Positions 8,627 to 15,920 of a DNA stretch of 45,743 nucleotides are shown piece after piece; within the stretch, counting starts at the first letter, position 1; every line of letters begins with the position of its first letter. Source of the DNA: an uncultured Eubacteriales bacterium (GTDB lineage: Bacteria; Bacillota; Clostridia; Oscillospirales; Oscillospiraceae); contig UQGJ01000015.1 in NCBI GenBank assembly GCA_900540545.1, forward strand, positions 1 to 45,743. Reading direction: 5' to 3'. A program made the translations under genes and the position numbers. The notes below the pieces were generated by a model that was given only the letters and a program-made list of their open reading frames with translations, made no database searches and had not been told where the DNA came from.

Positions 8627-8650
8627 AACGCTTCCCCTGGGGGAAGCGTT
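8627..8650 (+). terminator. Hairpin after pcrA
   Basis: AACGCTTCCCC-TG-GGGGAAGCGTT is an 11-bp perfect stem 13 bp past the pcrA stop. It has no T-run, so it may be a 3' stabiliser rather than a strict terminator. Confidence 0.55.
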
Positions 8651-8679
8651 CCTGGCGCAAGTATGTGGTTGAGTCGGTC

Positions 8680-8737
8680 TTCCCCTCATCCGGCGCGGGC
8701 AGCGCCCGCGCCACCTTCCCCCAGGGGAAGGCTTTGG
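8680..8737. repeat. TTCCCCTCATCCG...CACCTTCCCCC repeat
   Basis: Between the convergent pcrA and HAD genes. A GGCGCGGGC/GCCCGCGCC hairpin is nested inside CTTCCCCTCATCC and CACCTTCCCCCAGGGGAAG. A sister copy lies at 37360-37412 with a CCCCAGTG/CACTGGGG stem in the same frame of flanks, so this is a dispersed family. Confidence 0.7.
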
Positions 8738-9364
8738 CTATTTCAGCAGGTCGGTGAAGCTCTGGATATACCGGGTGCAGGTTTGGCGCATCTCCGGCTC
8801 GTATTTGGCGTAGTAGCGGTCGTACACGCCCACCACGGCCATGCCCGCCTCTATGGCGGCGGCGCAGTTGGCGGGGGCATCCTCGTAGAGGGTGCAGTCC
8901 GCCGGGGACACCCCCAGGCGGCGGGCGGCGATGCGGTAGACCTCCGGGTCCCGCTTTTCCCGGCCCAGCTCCTGGGCGAAGATGACGTCCTCGAAATACC
9001 CCGCCAGGCCGTGGCGCGCCAGGGCCACCCGGCACAGCTCTGGCACACAGGCGGTGACGAGGCACATGCGCTCCCCGCGGGCCCGGCACTGGTCCAGGAA
9101 GGCCGGGATGCCCGGCTTCAGGGGGACCCGGGCGTACTCGTCCCGGGCCATGTCCAGCCACTCGTCCATGATTTCCTGGGCCGTCATGTCCAGGCCGTAG
9201 TAGTCCCGGGTATACGCGGCGGCGATGGGGAAGATGGAGTGGCCCACCACGTGGTTGTACTCCTCCGTGGGCGTCAGGCCGTGGCGGCCCAGGAACTGGT
9301 GGTCGATGTCCTCCCAGATGCCGTTGGAGTCGATGAGGGTGCCGTCCAGGTCAAAACAGTTCAA
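8738..9364 (-). CDS. HAD-family phosphatase (beta-phosphoglucomutase-like)
   Basis: Cytoplasmic hydrolase of about 208 residues with a helical cap. Motif I is FDLDGTLID (nucleophile Asp5, acid/base Asp7), motif III Lys lies in KRDPEVY, and motif IV is YEDAPANCAAA. The substrate is not evident; sugar phosphates or nucleotides are usual for this subfamily. The most likely start is TTG at 9364. GGAGG lies 8 bases upstream, and TTGA forms a 4-bp overlap with the stop of the glycosylase gene, a typical coupling arrangement. A frame starting five codons earlier would translate the ribosome binding site itself. Confidence 0.88.
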   Translation of the reverse strand: MNCFDLDGTLIDSNGIWEDIDHQFLGRHGLTPTEEYNHVVGHSIFPIAAAYTRDYYGLDMTAQEIMDEWLDMARDEYARVPLKPGIPAFLDQCRARGERMCLVTACVPELCRVALARHGLAGYFEDVIFAQELGREKRDPEVYRIAARRLGVSPADCTLYEDAPANCAAAIEAGMAVVGVYDRYYAKYEPEMRQTCTRYIQSFTDLLK

Positions 9365-9945
9365 AGGTAAAACCTCCAAGGAAAATGGATCGCCTCTTCG
9401 GCGTAGTCGATGCCGATGCGCGTTCCCACGTTGATTTGGTTCGGGGCCTCGCCCGCGTCCCAGAGGAAAAGCTGGCCGCCGGTCAGGTCCAGGCCGTTCT
9501 GGGCCCTGGTGAGCCGGAAGGCCTTGCAGACCCTGCCGGGGCCGTCGAGGAAGTGCTTCTTCTGGTAGGCGGTCATCTCCCCCAGGCCGTGGCCGAAGCG
9601 GTTCCGGGCCATCCAGTCGGCCCCTGCCGCCGGTTCCACCGCCCGCAGGAGGACGGCGCAGGGCTCGCCCTCCGGCTCGGTGACGAAGTTGAGGCAGTGG
9701 TACATGCCGTAAATCAGGTAGAGGTAGGCCGTCCCCGGCGGGGCGAAGAGGGTCTCGGTCCGGGGCGTGCGCTTGTAGCCGTAGGCGTGGCAGGCTTTAT
9801 CGATGCGGCCGATGTAGGCCTCGGTCTCGGTGATGCGGCCCGCCAGGGGCACGCCGTCCACCACGTGGACCAGATACTTCCCCAGCAGGTCCCGGGCCAC
9901 GTCCAGCGTGTCCCTGTTATAAAAATCCCGTTCTAATTTTGGCAT
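9361..9945 (-). CDS. DNA-3-methyladenine glycosylase (AAG/MPG family)
   Basis: 194-residue base-excision repair enzyme that removes alkylated purines. Family features are the N-terminal FYNRDTLDVARDLLGKYLV, the catalytic-Glu stretch ITETEAYIGRIDKACHAY and LIYGMYHCLNFV; the length matches bacterial MPG proteins. The ATG has GGAGGTGAGGTT upstream. It is followed, with a 4-bp overlap, by the HAD gene, so the two are probably co-translated. The two functions are not obviously linked, though a nucleotide-clearing role for the phosphatase is conceivable. It is divergent from the EamA gene. Confidence 0.95.
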   Translation of the reverse strand: MPKLERDFYNRDTLDVARDLLGKYLVHVVDGVPLAGRITETEAYIGRIDKACHAYGYKRTPRTETLFAPPGTAYLYLIYGMYHCLNFVTEPEGEPCAVLLRAVEPAAGADWMARNRFGHGLGEMTAYQKKHFLDGPGRVCKAFRLTRAQNGLDLTGGQLFLWDAGEAPNQINVGTRIGIDYAEEAIHFPWRFYL

Positions 9946-9993
9946 AACCTCACCTCCGCATTATCTTAACATGTCAAAGGAGCCGAGACAAGC

Positions 9994-10911
9994 ATGAACG
10001 AGACCCTCCTGAAAAAGCTGGCGAAACCCCTGCTCATTGCCGCCCCCATCATCTGGGGCAGTTCCTTCGTGGTGATGAAACACTCCCTGGACAGCTTTAC
10101 CCCCTTCTACCTGCTGGCCTTCCGCTTCACCGCCGCCGCCATCGTGCTGGGGCTGGTGTTCTGGAAGTCCTGGAAGGTCATGGACCGGGAATATCTGAAG
10201 GGCGGGTTCATCATCGGCACCATGCTGTTTTTGGCCTACGCCTTCCAGACCTTCGGGTTGGATTTGACCACGTCGGGGAAAAACGCCTTTCTCACAGCCG
10301 TATATTGCGTCATCGTGCCCTTTTTATACTGGCTCATCGCCCGGAAGCGGCCGGACAAGTGGAATATTCTGGCGGCCCTGCTGTGCGTGGTGGGCATCGG
10401 CATGGTGTCGCTGTCCAACGACGGGGCGGGGGGCCTGACGGTGAACATGGGCGACCTGCTGACCCTGGTGGGCGGCTTCTTCTTCGCGGCCCACATCGTG
10501 GCGGTGAACAAGTACGCCGAGGGCCGGGACATCTTCCTCATCACCACCCTCCAGTTCGCCTTTTTCGGGGCCTGGAGCTGGGTGGGGGCGCTGCTGTTCC
10601 GGGAGCCCTTCCCCACCAGCCTGTCGGGCAGCGCGGTGGGGGGGATGCTCTATCTCATCATCTTCTCCTCCTGCGGGGCGCTGCTGTTCCAGAACATCGG
10701 CCAGAAGTACACCGCCCCCGCCACCGCCGCCGTGATTCTGTCGTTGGAGGCCCCCTTTGGGGTCCTGTCCTCCATCTTCGTGGGGGAGGAAAATCTCAAC
10801 GCCGTCATGGTGGTGGGCTTCGTGCTGATTTTTGTGGCGGTGGTGTGCTCCGAGACCAAGTTCGAGTTTTTACGGAAAAAGAAGGACCTGCCCACCGCAA
10901 AAAAGGGTTGA
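9994..10911 (+). CDS. EamA/DMT-family transporter
   Basis: 305-residue membrane protein with about ten hydrophobic segments arranged as two EamA repeats (first repeat begins IAAPIIWGSSFVVMKHSLD, second near residue 150 with GDLLTLVGGFFFAAHIVAV). Members export or import small metabolites such as amino acids or nucleotide sugars; the substrate is unknown here. The conserved PxxxALLFQNIGQKYTAP-like C-terminal half and the basic tail EFLRKKKDLPTAKKG are visible. AAAGGAG lies 11 bases before the ATG. The hairpin at 10939-10975 follows the stop and is shared with the convergent Cys-rich gene. Confidence 0.93.
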   Translation: MNETLLKKLAKPLLIAAPIIWGSSFVVMKHSLDSFTPFYLLAFRFTAAAIVLGLVFWKSWKVMDREYLKGGFIIGTMLFLAYAFQTFGLDLTTSGKNAFLTAVYCVIVPFLYWLIARKRPDKWNILAALLCVVGIGMVSLSNDGAGGLTVNMGDLLTLVGGFFFAAHIVAVNKYAEGRDIFLITTLQFAFFGAWSWVGALLFREPFPTSLSGSAVGGMLYLIIFSSCGALLFQNIGQKYTAPATAAVILSLEAPFGVLSSIFVGEENLNAVMVVGFVLIFVAVVCSETKFEFLRKKKDLPTAKKG

Positions 10912-10938
10912 CAGGGACCGGGCAGGATAGACAAAAAG

Positions 10939-10975
10939 CAGGAGCGCCGCACCCAAGACGGGTGCGGCGCTCCTG
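10939..10975. terminator. Bidirectional terminator
   Basis: CAGGAGCGCCGCACCC-AAGAC-GGGTGCGGCGCTCCTG is a perfect 16-bp stem. On the minus strand it is followed by CTTTTTGT, so it best terminates the Cys-rich gene, and it also lies after the EamA gene. Confidence 0.85.
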
Positions 10976-10993
10976 TTGGTTCTGGGCGGGACC

Positions 10994-11287
10994 TCAGCCG
11001 TTACAGCCGCAGCCACAGCCGCCGCCGGAGACGAAGCTGGGGAAGTCCACCGCCGGCCAGACCGTATCGGTGGCCACAGCGGCGGAGTCGCAGCCGCAGG
11101 CGCTGACACTGGCGGTGTCGGCGGTCACGGCCGCGGAGTCGAAGGCGCTCCACAGCGGGGCGGGCCAACTGCACCCGCACCGGCGCTGGCCGCCGGTCCA
11201 CCCGCAGCCACAGCGCATACCCCTGGAACCGCCGCAGCCGCACCCGCAGCCGCCGTTCCACCTGTTCGAAGAATTACCACAGCACAT
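10994..11287 (-). CDS. Cys/Gly-rich small protein of unknown function
   Basis: 97 residues, 14 of them Cys, mostly as CGC units: NGGCGCGCGG near residues 12-21, RCGCGW, RCGCSW, ACGCD and a terminal GGGCGCGCNG. The middle has an imperfect internal repeat, DSAAVTADT then DSAAVATDT. There is no obvious signal peptide or membrane segment. The reading frame is supported by AGGAGG 8 bases before the ATG and by a strong terminator about 20 bp after the stop. It is divergent from a GSP39-like dehydrogenase gene, 145 bp apart. I do not recognise the family. Candidate roles are metal binding, a cross-linked spore-coat component, or a modified peptide precursor; none is proven. The very high GC leaves some risk of a chance frame. 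Confidence 0.7.
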   Translation of the reverse strand: MCCGNSSNRWNGGCGCGCGGSRGMRCGCGWTGGQRRCGCSWPAPLWSAFDSAAVTADTASVSACGCDSAAVATDTVWPAVDFPSFVSGGGCGCGCNG

Positions 11288-11351
11288 AGCCTGTTCCTCC
11301 TATATCCTCATTGTGCGGGGTCATCCCCCACAGGACCATCTTATGACCGCC

Positions 11352-11373
11352 GCCGACAAAGTGCGACAAAGTG
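11352..11373. repeat. Tandem direct repeat CGACAAAGTG x2
   Basis: Two abutting 10-bp copies in the divergent region between the Cys-rich gene and the dehydrogenase gene. They may be a regulator site; no clear sigma-A promoter was seen around them. Confidence 0.5.
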
Positions 11374-11432
11374 CCCCGCCCCGGTCCCGGCGCATAGGAT
11401 GGCGCAAACGCAATGAGGGAGGAAGAGAGTTT

Positions 11433-12332
11433 ATGTATCCATATTACCCGTATTTGGGCAGGCGGAAGGAGTGCCGGGAGGCGGCGCTGGCCTTCCCGCC
11501 CCAGCATCAGGACCGGCAGCCGGGGCTGGAGGCGGTGATGGACCCGCCGCCGATTTCCGAGAATCCGGCGGTGGGGGGCAGCAGGAAGCTGCGGGGGAAG
11601 GTGGCCCTGGTCACCGGCGGGGACAGCGGCATCGGCCGGGCTGCCGCCATCGCCTTCGCCCGGGAGGGGGCCGACGTGGCCATCGCCTATCTGGACGAAC
11701 ACCAGGACGCCGCCGGGACCCGGGACCGGGTGGAAGCGCTGGGGCGGGCCTGCCTGGTGCTGCCCGCGGACCTGCGGCTGGAATCCGAGTGCCGCCGGGC
11801 GGTGGGGCGGGTGGTGGACCGCTTCGGGCGGCTGGACGTGCTGGTGTGCAACCACGGGGTCCAGTTCGTGCAGAAGGATATCCGGGACATCACCCCGGCC
11901 CAGCTGGCCGACACCTTTCAGACCAACGTGATCTCCTATTTCTATCTGGTCCAGGCGGCCCTGCCCCACCTGGAGCGGGGGAGTTCCATCATCCACACCG
12001 CCTCCATCACCGCCTACCAGGGGGCGGCGGACCTGCTGGATTACAGCGCCGCCAAGGGGGCGGTGGTCTCCCTGACCCGCTCCCTGGCCAAGAATCTGGC
12101 GGGGCAGGGCATCCGGGTCAACGCAGTGGCGCCGGGGCCGGTGTGGACGCCCCTTCAGCCCGCCTCCCGCAGCGCCGGGGCGGTGGAGACCTTCGGGACC
12201 GAGACCCCCATGGGCCGGGCGGGCCAGCCCTTCGAGATGGCGGAGGGGTACGTCTACCTGGCCTCGGACGACTCGGCCTTCATGACCGGGCAGGTCCTGC
12301 ACATCGACGGCGGCTCCTTCGGCTATTCCTGA
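11433..12332 (+). CDS. SDR-family oxidoreductase, GSP39/YhdF-like
   Basis: 299-residue NAD(P)-dependent short-chain dehydrogenase. The cofactor motif is TGGDSGIGRA (residues ~60-69), then VCNHGVQ (NNAG position), the catalytic Ser region ASITAYQG and YSAAKGA with catalytic Tyr and Lys, and a C-terminal MTGQVLHIDGG. The N-terminal extension has FPPQHQDRQPGLEAVMDPPP, which is characteristic of the general stress/spore-associated GSP39 (YdaD, YhdF, YhxC) group. ATG at 11433 has GGGAGGA upstream. The divergent Cys-rich gene makes a stress or spore-related unit plausible; that is inference. The substrate is unknown. Confidence 0.93.
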   Translation: MYPYYPYLGRRKECREAALAFPPQHQDRQPGLEAVMDPPPISENPAVGGSRKLRGKVALVTGGDSGIGRAAAIAFAREGADVAIAYLDEHQDAAGTRDRVEALGRACLVLPADLRLESECRRAVGRVVDRFGRLDVLVCNHGVQFVQKDIRDITPAQLADTFQTNVISYFYLVQAALPHLERGSSIIHTASITAYQGAADLLDYSAAKGAVVSLTRSLAKNLAGQGIRVNAVAPGPVWTPLQPASRSAGAVETFGTETPMGRAGQPFEMAEGYVYLASDDSAFMTGQVLHIDGGSFGYS

Positions 12333-12378
12333 ATTTCCTGCAAAATGGGGAAAAAGGGGTGTTCTTTTTCGACCAATG

Positions 12379-12387
12379 TGATATAAT
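12379..12387 (+). promoter_or_regulatory. Extended -10 promoter of the GntR gene
   Basis: TG-A-TATAAT is an extended -10 element with a weak -35. Transcription would start near 12394, which rules out the ATG at 12390 and supports the start at 12432. Confidence 0.6.
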
Positions 12388-12431
12388 CAATGAAAAGGTA
12401 TCACCATTTTGAAAAGTGGGTGGCAGGGACA

Positions 12432-13130
12432 ATGAAAGCGGATTCCGCGCAGGGAAAGGCCTATGAAAAGGTCATCGAGTATATCAAGGGCGAGATTTTG
12501 AAGGGCGAGCTGAAGCAGGGGGAGAAGCTGCCCCCGGAGCGGGAGCTGGCCGAGCAGCTGGGGGTGGGCCGGAACTCTGTGCGGGAGGCGCTGCGGACCC
12601 TGAGCCTGATGGGCTTTATCTCCAGCACCCAGGGGGCGGGCAACTTCGTCTCCTGCGACATCGAGAAGAATCTGGCCGAGTCCACCCAGATGATGATGCT
12701 GTTGGGGGCGACGGACTACCGGCAGGTCAGCGAGCTGCGCCAGGGGCTGGAGAGCCAGACGGTGCTGCTGTGCGCCGAGCGCATCACCCCCGCCCAGATG
12801 GCGGAGCTGGAGAACATCGTGTGGCAGCTCCGGGACGAGGAGGACTTGGAGCGGAGCACCATGCTGGACAAGAAGCTCCACTACCTCATCGGCGAGGCGG
12901 CGGGGAACCAGCTCATCATGGTGATGCTCCGGGCCATGAGCGAGACCATCGACGGGTTCATCAGCCACATGCGGGAGAAGATGATGCGGGACCCGGTCTA
13001 CCGCAAGAAGCTCCAGGACACCCACCAGGGCATCGTGCTGGCCCTCCAGGACCGGAACGGGGAGATGGCGGCCCGGATGATGCGGGAGCATTTCCAGGTG
13101 GTGGATTCGGCGATGGTGGATCTGTTTTAG
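12432..13130 (+). CDS. GntR-family (FadR subfamily) transcriptional regulator
   Basis: 232-residue DNA-binding regulator. The N-terminal winged helix-turn-helix contains GEKLPPERELAEQLGVGRNS followed by VREALRTLSLMGFI, the classic GntR signature. The C-terminal all-helical FCD-type ligand domain (ELRQGLESQTVLLCAERI... and LDKKLHYLIGEAAGN) has the Asp/His residues that bind a metal and usually a carboxylate. It stands alone after the dehydrogenase gene and ends in a strong terminator. Its targets are not evident; it could regulate the nearby acyl-CoA genes, but they are 18 kb away. An in-frame ATG at 12390 is rejected because it lies inside the promoter. Confidence 0.93.
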   Translation: MKADSAQGKAYEKVIEYIKGEILKGELKQGEKLPPERELAEQLGVGRNSVREALRTLSLMGFISSTQGAGNFVSCDIEKNLAESTQMMMLLGATDYRQVSELRQGLESQTVLLCAERITPAQMAELENIVWQLRDEEDLERSTMLDKKLHYLIGEAAGNQLIMVMLRAMSETIDGFISHMREKMMRDPVYRKKLQDTHQGIVLALQDRNGEMAARMMREHFQVVDSAMVDLF

Positions 13131-13142
13131 GGATGAGATGAG

Positions 13143-13177
13143 AAAGGCGCGGAAGCGGGAGGCTTCCGCGCCTTTTT
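13143..13177 (+). terminator. Rho-independent terminator after GntR gene
   Basis: AAAGGCGCGGAAGC-GGGAG-GCTTCCGCGCCTTTTT: a 14-bp stem with a T-run 12 bp past the stop. Confidence 0.92.
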
Positions 13178-13700
13178 GGGTTTTGGGGGAAATAATGCAG
13201 AATGTCGCCTGCGGGCGGGACGGGGGTGGCGGATTGCCGCGCCAGTTTGAGAACTGGCTCGCAATGACAGGGGACGGGGGACGAGGGGCGGGCGGCCGCA
13301 AGGGCCGCCCCTACGGGGAGACGGCACGTCGAGGACGCCGGGCCCTACGTAGGGGGCGGCATCCTCGGCGGGCTGTGCAGGCTGGCAATGGGTGGAAGGG
13401 TGATTCAAAGACGCAAAGACTGGTGGCGGCTTGTTTGCACCGAGGAAAACGCAACTACTATCAAGTTTTGCCGGGTGATATGCCGAGGGGGCGGCAGCCG
13501 GAGTTGTTCGTGCGCCAGACCGATACGAGCTGCAACGGCTCACAAGTTTTGCCCGCCCCCGAGAACCGTACCGCCGCCAAGACGTTCCTGGGGTCCAGGG
13601 GACCGACAATAGGGGGATGAAATCCCCCGTGTCGGCCCCCTGGTTTTCTTTCGGTTCCTTTCTCAAAGGAGAAAGGAACGCCCCCGGCAGGGCCGCGCCC
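13178..13700. repeat. Composite repeat block between convergent genes
   Basis: No gene seen. From left: an AT-rich module remnant (13196-13226), a 39-bp dyad (13231-13269), a GGCGGGCGGCCGCAAGGGCC module, a CGAGGACGCCGGGCCCTACG module, a module running from CGTGCAGG-like sequence near 13376 through GGGTGATATGCCGAGG and CGATACGAGCTGCAACGGCT to about 13560, and a terminal hairpin CCTTTCTC/GAGAAAGG near 13656-13677 behind CCTGGTTTTCTTTCGGTTCC. The block runs right up to the dipeptidase stop codon. It matches the right half of the element at 35251-36024. Confidence 0.8.
13231..13269 (+). repeat. 39-bp dyad repeat, copy 4
   Basis: Same family; the stem is CCAGTTTGAGAACTGG here. Confidence 0.85.
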
Positions 13701-14696
13701 TCATCCAATCGCGTCCCCCATGGCCCGCAGGGCGTTGCCGGAATAGATTTGGTCTATTTCGTCCTCGGAGAAGCCCTCGGCCTGGAAGGCGTCGGCCAGC
13801 AGGGGGAACTTGGAGCAGTCGCCGATCTCCAGCTCGCCGCCGATGCCGTCCAGGTCGGAGCCCAGGGCCACCACGCCCACGCCCCCGGCGTTGGCCATGT
13901 GGCGGGCGTGCTTGGCAATGAGCGCCGCGGTGGAGCGGCGGTCGGCGGGGTCGGCGTTGAGGAACTCGGGGCCGAAGTTCAGGCCCGCCACGCCGCCCGC
14001 GTCCCCGATGGCCCGGAGCATGTCGTCGGTGAGGTTCCGGGGGTGGGGGGAGAGGGCCCGGGCGTTGGAGTGGGTGGCGATAAAGGGCTTTTTGCACAGC
14101 CCGGCCACGTCCCAGAAGCCGCCGTCGGACAGGTGGGAGACGTCCACCAGGATGCCGATGTGCTGCATGTAGGCCACCGCCTCCTTTCCGAAGGGGGTGA
14201 GGCCCCGGGCCATGACGGCAGGGTCGGCGGAGTTGGGCGCGCCGAAGCAGTTTTCGGCGTTCCAGGTGAGGGAGAGGGCGCGGATGCCCAGGCCATGGAA
14301 GCGGTCCAGGTTTTCCAGCTTGCCGTCCACGGCCCGGCCGTCCTCCATGGTGAGGACGGCGGACAGCTTGCCCTGGGCGTGGTTTTTGCGGATGTCGGCG
14401 GCGGAGCAGGCCAGGGCGGCCACGTCGCTGTGGAGGGCCAGGGCCTGGGTCAGCTCGCCGTGGAGGGCGGCGATGTATGCCTCGTCGGTCATGGGCGCGT
14501 GGTGGAACCAGGGGGCCTGCCACAGCTCGGCGGGGGGGAGGAAGATGGCGAAGCACTGGGCCATACAGCCGCCCTGGGCCATGCGCTTGAAATCCACGCT
14601 GGTATAGGGGGAGTCGTTCAGCGTCCCGCGGGCGGCGTCGGCGCTGAGGAGCATCATCAGGGAGTCGCAGTGCAGGTCGATGTAGGGGTGGGACAT
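13701..14696 (-). CDS. Membrane dipeptidase (peptidase family M19)
   Basis: 331-residue zinc metallopeptidase of the renal-dipeptidase family, which cleaves dipeptides, often those with a C-terminal D- or dehydro-residue. The family metal ligands are visible: YIDLHCDSL (H9, D11), the bridging Glu region VLTMEDGRAV, VDVSHLSDGGFWD, IATHSNARALSPHPRN and GSDLDGIGG. No signal peptide, so cytoplasmic. The ATG has GGAGG 7 bases upstream. It is the last of the sixteen minus-strand genes but is separated from the esterase gene by a terminator and a repeat, so it is probably its own transcript. Seven-base tandem repeats lie in its leader (14719-14766). Confidence 0.95.
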   Translation of the reverse strand: MSHPYIDLHCDSLMMLLSADAARGTLNDSPYTSVDFKRMAQGGCMAQCFAIFLPPAELWQAPWFHHAPMTDEAYIAALHGELTQALALHSDVAALACSAADIRKNHAQGKLSAVLTMEDGRAVDGKLENLDRFHGLGIRALSLTWNAENCFGAPNSADPAVMARGLTPFGKEAVAYMQHIGILVDVSHLSDGGFWDVAGLCKKPFIATHSNARALSPHPRNLTDDMLRAIGDAGGVAGLNFGPEFLNADPADRRSTAALIAKHARHMANAGGVGVVALGSDLDGIGGELEIGDCSKFPLLADAFQAEGFSEDEIDQIYSGNALRAMGDAIG

Positions 14697-14718
14697 GGGG
14701 ATGCCTCCATTATAATTA

Positions 14719-14766
14719 GGAATGAGGAATGAGGAATGAGGAATGAGGAATGAGGAATGAGGAATT
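14719..14766. repeat. Tandem GGAATGA repeat, about six copies
   Basis: Six perfect 7-bp units (14719-14760), then GGAATT leading into a CGCCTGCGGGCGGGACGG module. It lies about 25 bp upstream of the dipeptidase start codon in its leader or promoter; slippage could change spacing. Confidence 0.9.
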
Positions 14767-14792
14767 GCGCCTGCGGGCGGGACGGAGGAGGC

Positions 14793-14831
14793 GGATTGCC
14801 ACGCCAGTTTGAGAACTGGCTCGCAATGACA
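14793..14831 (+). repeat. 39-bp dyad repeat, copy 5
   Basis: Same family, with CCACGCCAGTTTGAGAACTG. Confidence 0.85.
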
Positions 14832-14847
14832 GGGGACGGGGGAGGGG

Positions 14848-14886
14848 AAAAGGGCCGGCCCGCATCACTGCGGTCCGGCCCTTTTT
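14848..14886 (-). terminator. Terminator after esterase gene
   Basis: AAAAGGGCCGGCCCGC-ATCACT-GCGGTCCGGCCCTTTTT: long stem with one mismatch about 10 bp past the stop of the minus-strand esterase, with T-runs on both strands. Confidence 0.9.
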
Positions 14887-14895
14887 ATATGAGAT

Positions 14896-15891
14896 TTACA
14901 GCAGGTCCTTGAAGAACTTGCCGCTGTGCTCCAGGCACTCCACGGCCTCGGGCATCATGCGGCCGTAGTGCATGAAGGCGTGCAGGGCGCCGGGGACGAT
15001 GTCCACCTGGGTGGGCACGTTGTTGTACTTCAGGATCATCTCCAGGCAGCGGGTGTTATCCAGCAGGGGGTCCAGGTCGCCGCAGCACATATAGGTGGGG
15101 GGCACGCCCTTGCTCAGGTCGTTGAGGAAGGGGGCGTAGTAGGGGTTCTCCTCGTCGCCGGGGTTCAGGTAGTAGGAGAGGTAGGCCTTCAGGTCGGACA
15201 TGCGCATGCCGTCCAGCAGGGTCCCGTAGACGCGGGCGGTGGCGGAGTCGGCCAGGCCGAAGGCGCCGTAGTAGAGCATCAGGGCCTTGATGAAGTCGTT
15301 GCCGCCCGGGGTGTCCCGCAGGTAGAGGTTCACGCCCATGGCCAGGTTGGCGCCGCCGGAGTCGCCGCAGAGGGCCATCTTCTCAGGCAGGATGCCGTAC
15401 TCGGCGGCGTGCTCCTGGAAGAAGCGGACCACCGCCGCGGACTCGTACATGGGGATGGGGAACTTGGCCTCGGGGGCCAGGTGGTAGTCCACGCCGATGA
15501 CGCAGCAGCCGCTGGCGGCCATGACGCAGCGCATCATGCGGTCGTGGGTGTCGTTGCTGCCCACGGTGAAGCCGCCGCCGTGGATGAAGACCACGGAGTA
15601 GTGCTGGGGCTTGTCGTCAGGGTAGTAGATGCGGGCGGGCACGTCGCCGATGGGGCCGGGAACCATGACCTCCACCACCCTGGCGGCCTCGGGGCCGCCC
15701 TCGTTCCAGAACTTGCGCTCCTTGACATACTTGGTGCGCAGCTCATCCCAGGAGCAGTCGGTGTCGAAGGCGTCGGCGGCGTGGGCGGCCTGGTAGTCGA
15801 TGACCTCCTTCATGCCGGGGCTGAGGAGGGGGTAGGGATCGGGCTTGTTGATCTCATAATCGCCTTTGCGGTCAGGCATAAAGAATTCCAT
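14896..15891 (-). CDS. Alpha/beta hydrolase, HSL/acetyl-esterase family
   Basis: 331-residue esterase. The oxyanion motif is FIHGGGFTVG, the nucleophile elbow CGDSGGANLA, the acid Asp lies in CGDLDPLLDN and the catalytic His in PGALHAFMHY, so the triad is complete. It is a clear paralog of the hydrolase at 21718-22680 (shared features include ERKFWNEGGP and the order of motifs). The frame remains open far upstream, but the ATG at 15891 has AAGGAGG 8 bases before it. It follows the MarR gene by 29 bp and ends in a terminator, closing a likely MalY-M20-MarR-esterase operon. Substrate unknown; a short-chain acyl ester is usual for the family. Confidence 0.93.
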   Translation of the reverse strand: MEFFMPDRKGDYEINKPDPYPLLSPGMKEVIDYQAAHAADAFDTDCSWDELRTKYVKERKFWNEGGPEAARVVEVMVPGPIGDVPARIYYPDDKPQHYSVVFIHGGGFTVGSNDTHDRMMRCVMAASGCCVIGVDYHLAPEAKFPIPMYESAAVVRFFQEHAAEYGILPEKMALCGDSGGANLAMGVNLYLRDTPGGNDFIKALMLYYGAFGLADSATARVYGTLLDGMRMSDLKAYLSYYLNPGDEENPYYAPFLNDLSKGVPPTYMCCGDLDPLLDNTRCLEMILKYNNVPTQVDIVPGALHAFMHYGRMMPEAVECLEHSGKFFKDLL

Positions 15892-15920
15892 AGTAGTGAC
15901 CTCCTTCAAAATGTAGGGGT

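Noticed and set aside
12390..12431. Upstream ATG for the GntR gene
   Set aside because: It lies 3 bp past a TATAAT extended -10 element, before the likely transcription start.
14719..14831. CRISPR-like repeat
   Set aside because: The 7-bp units are directly abutting with no spacers, and the dyad repeats are dispersed rather than regularly spaced; no cas gene is present.
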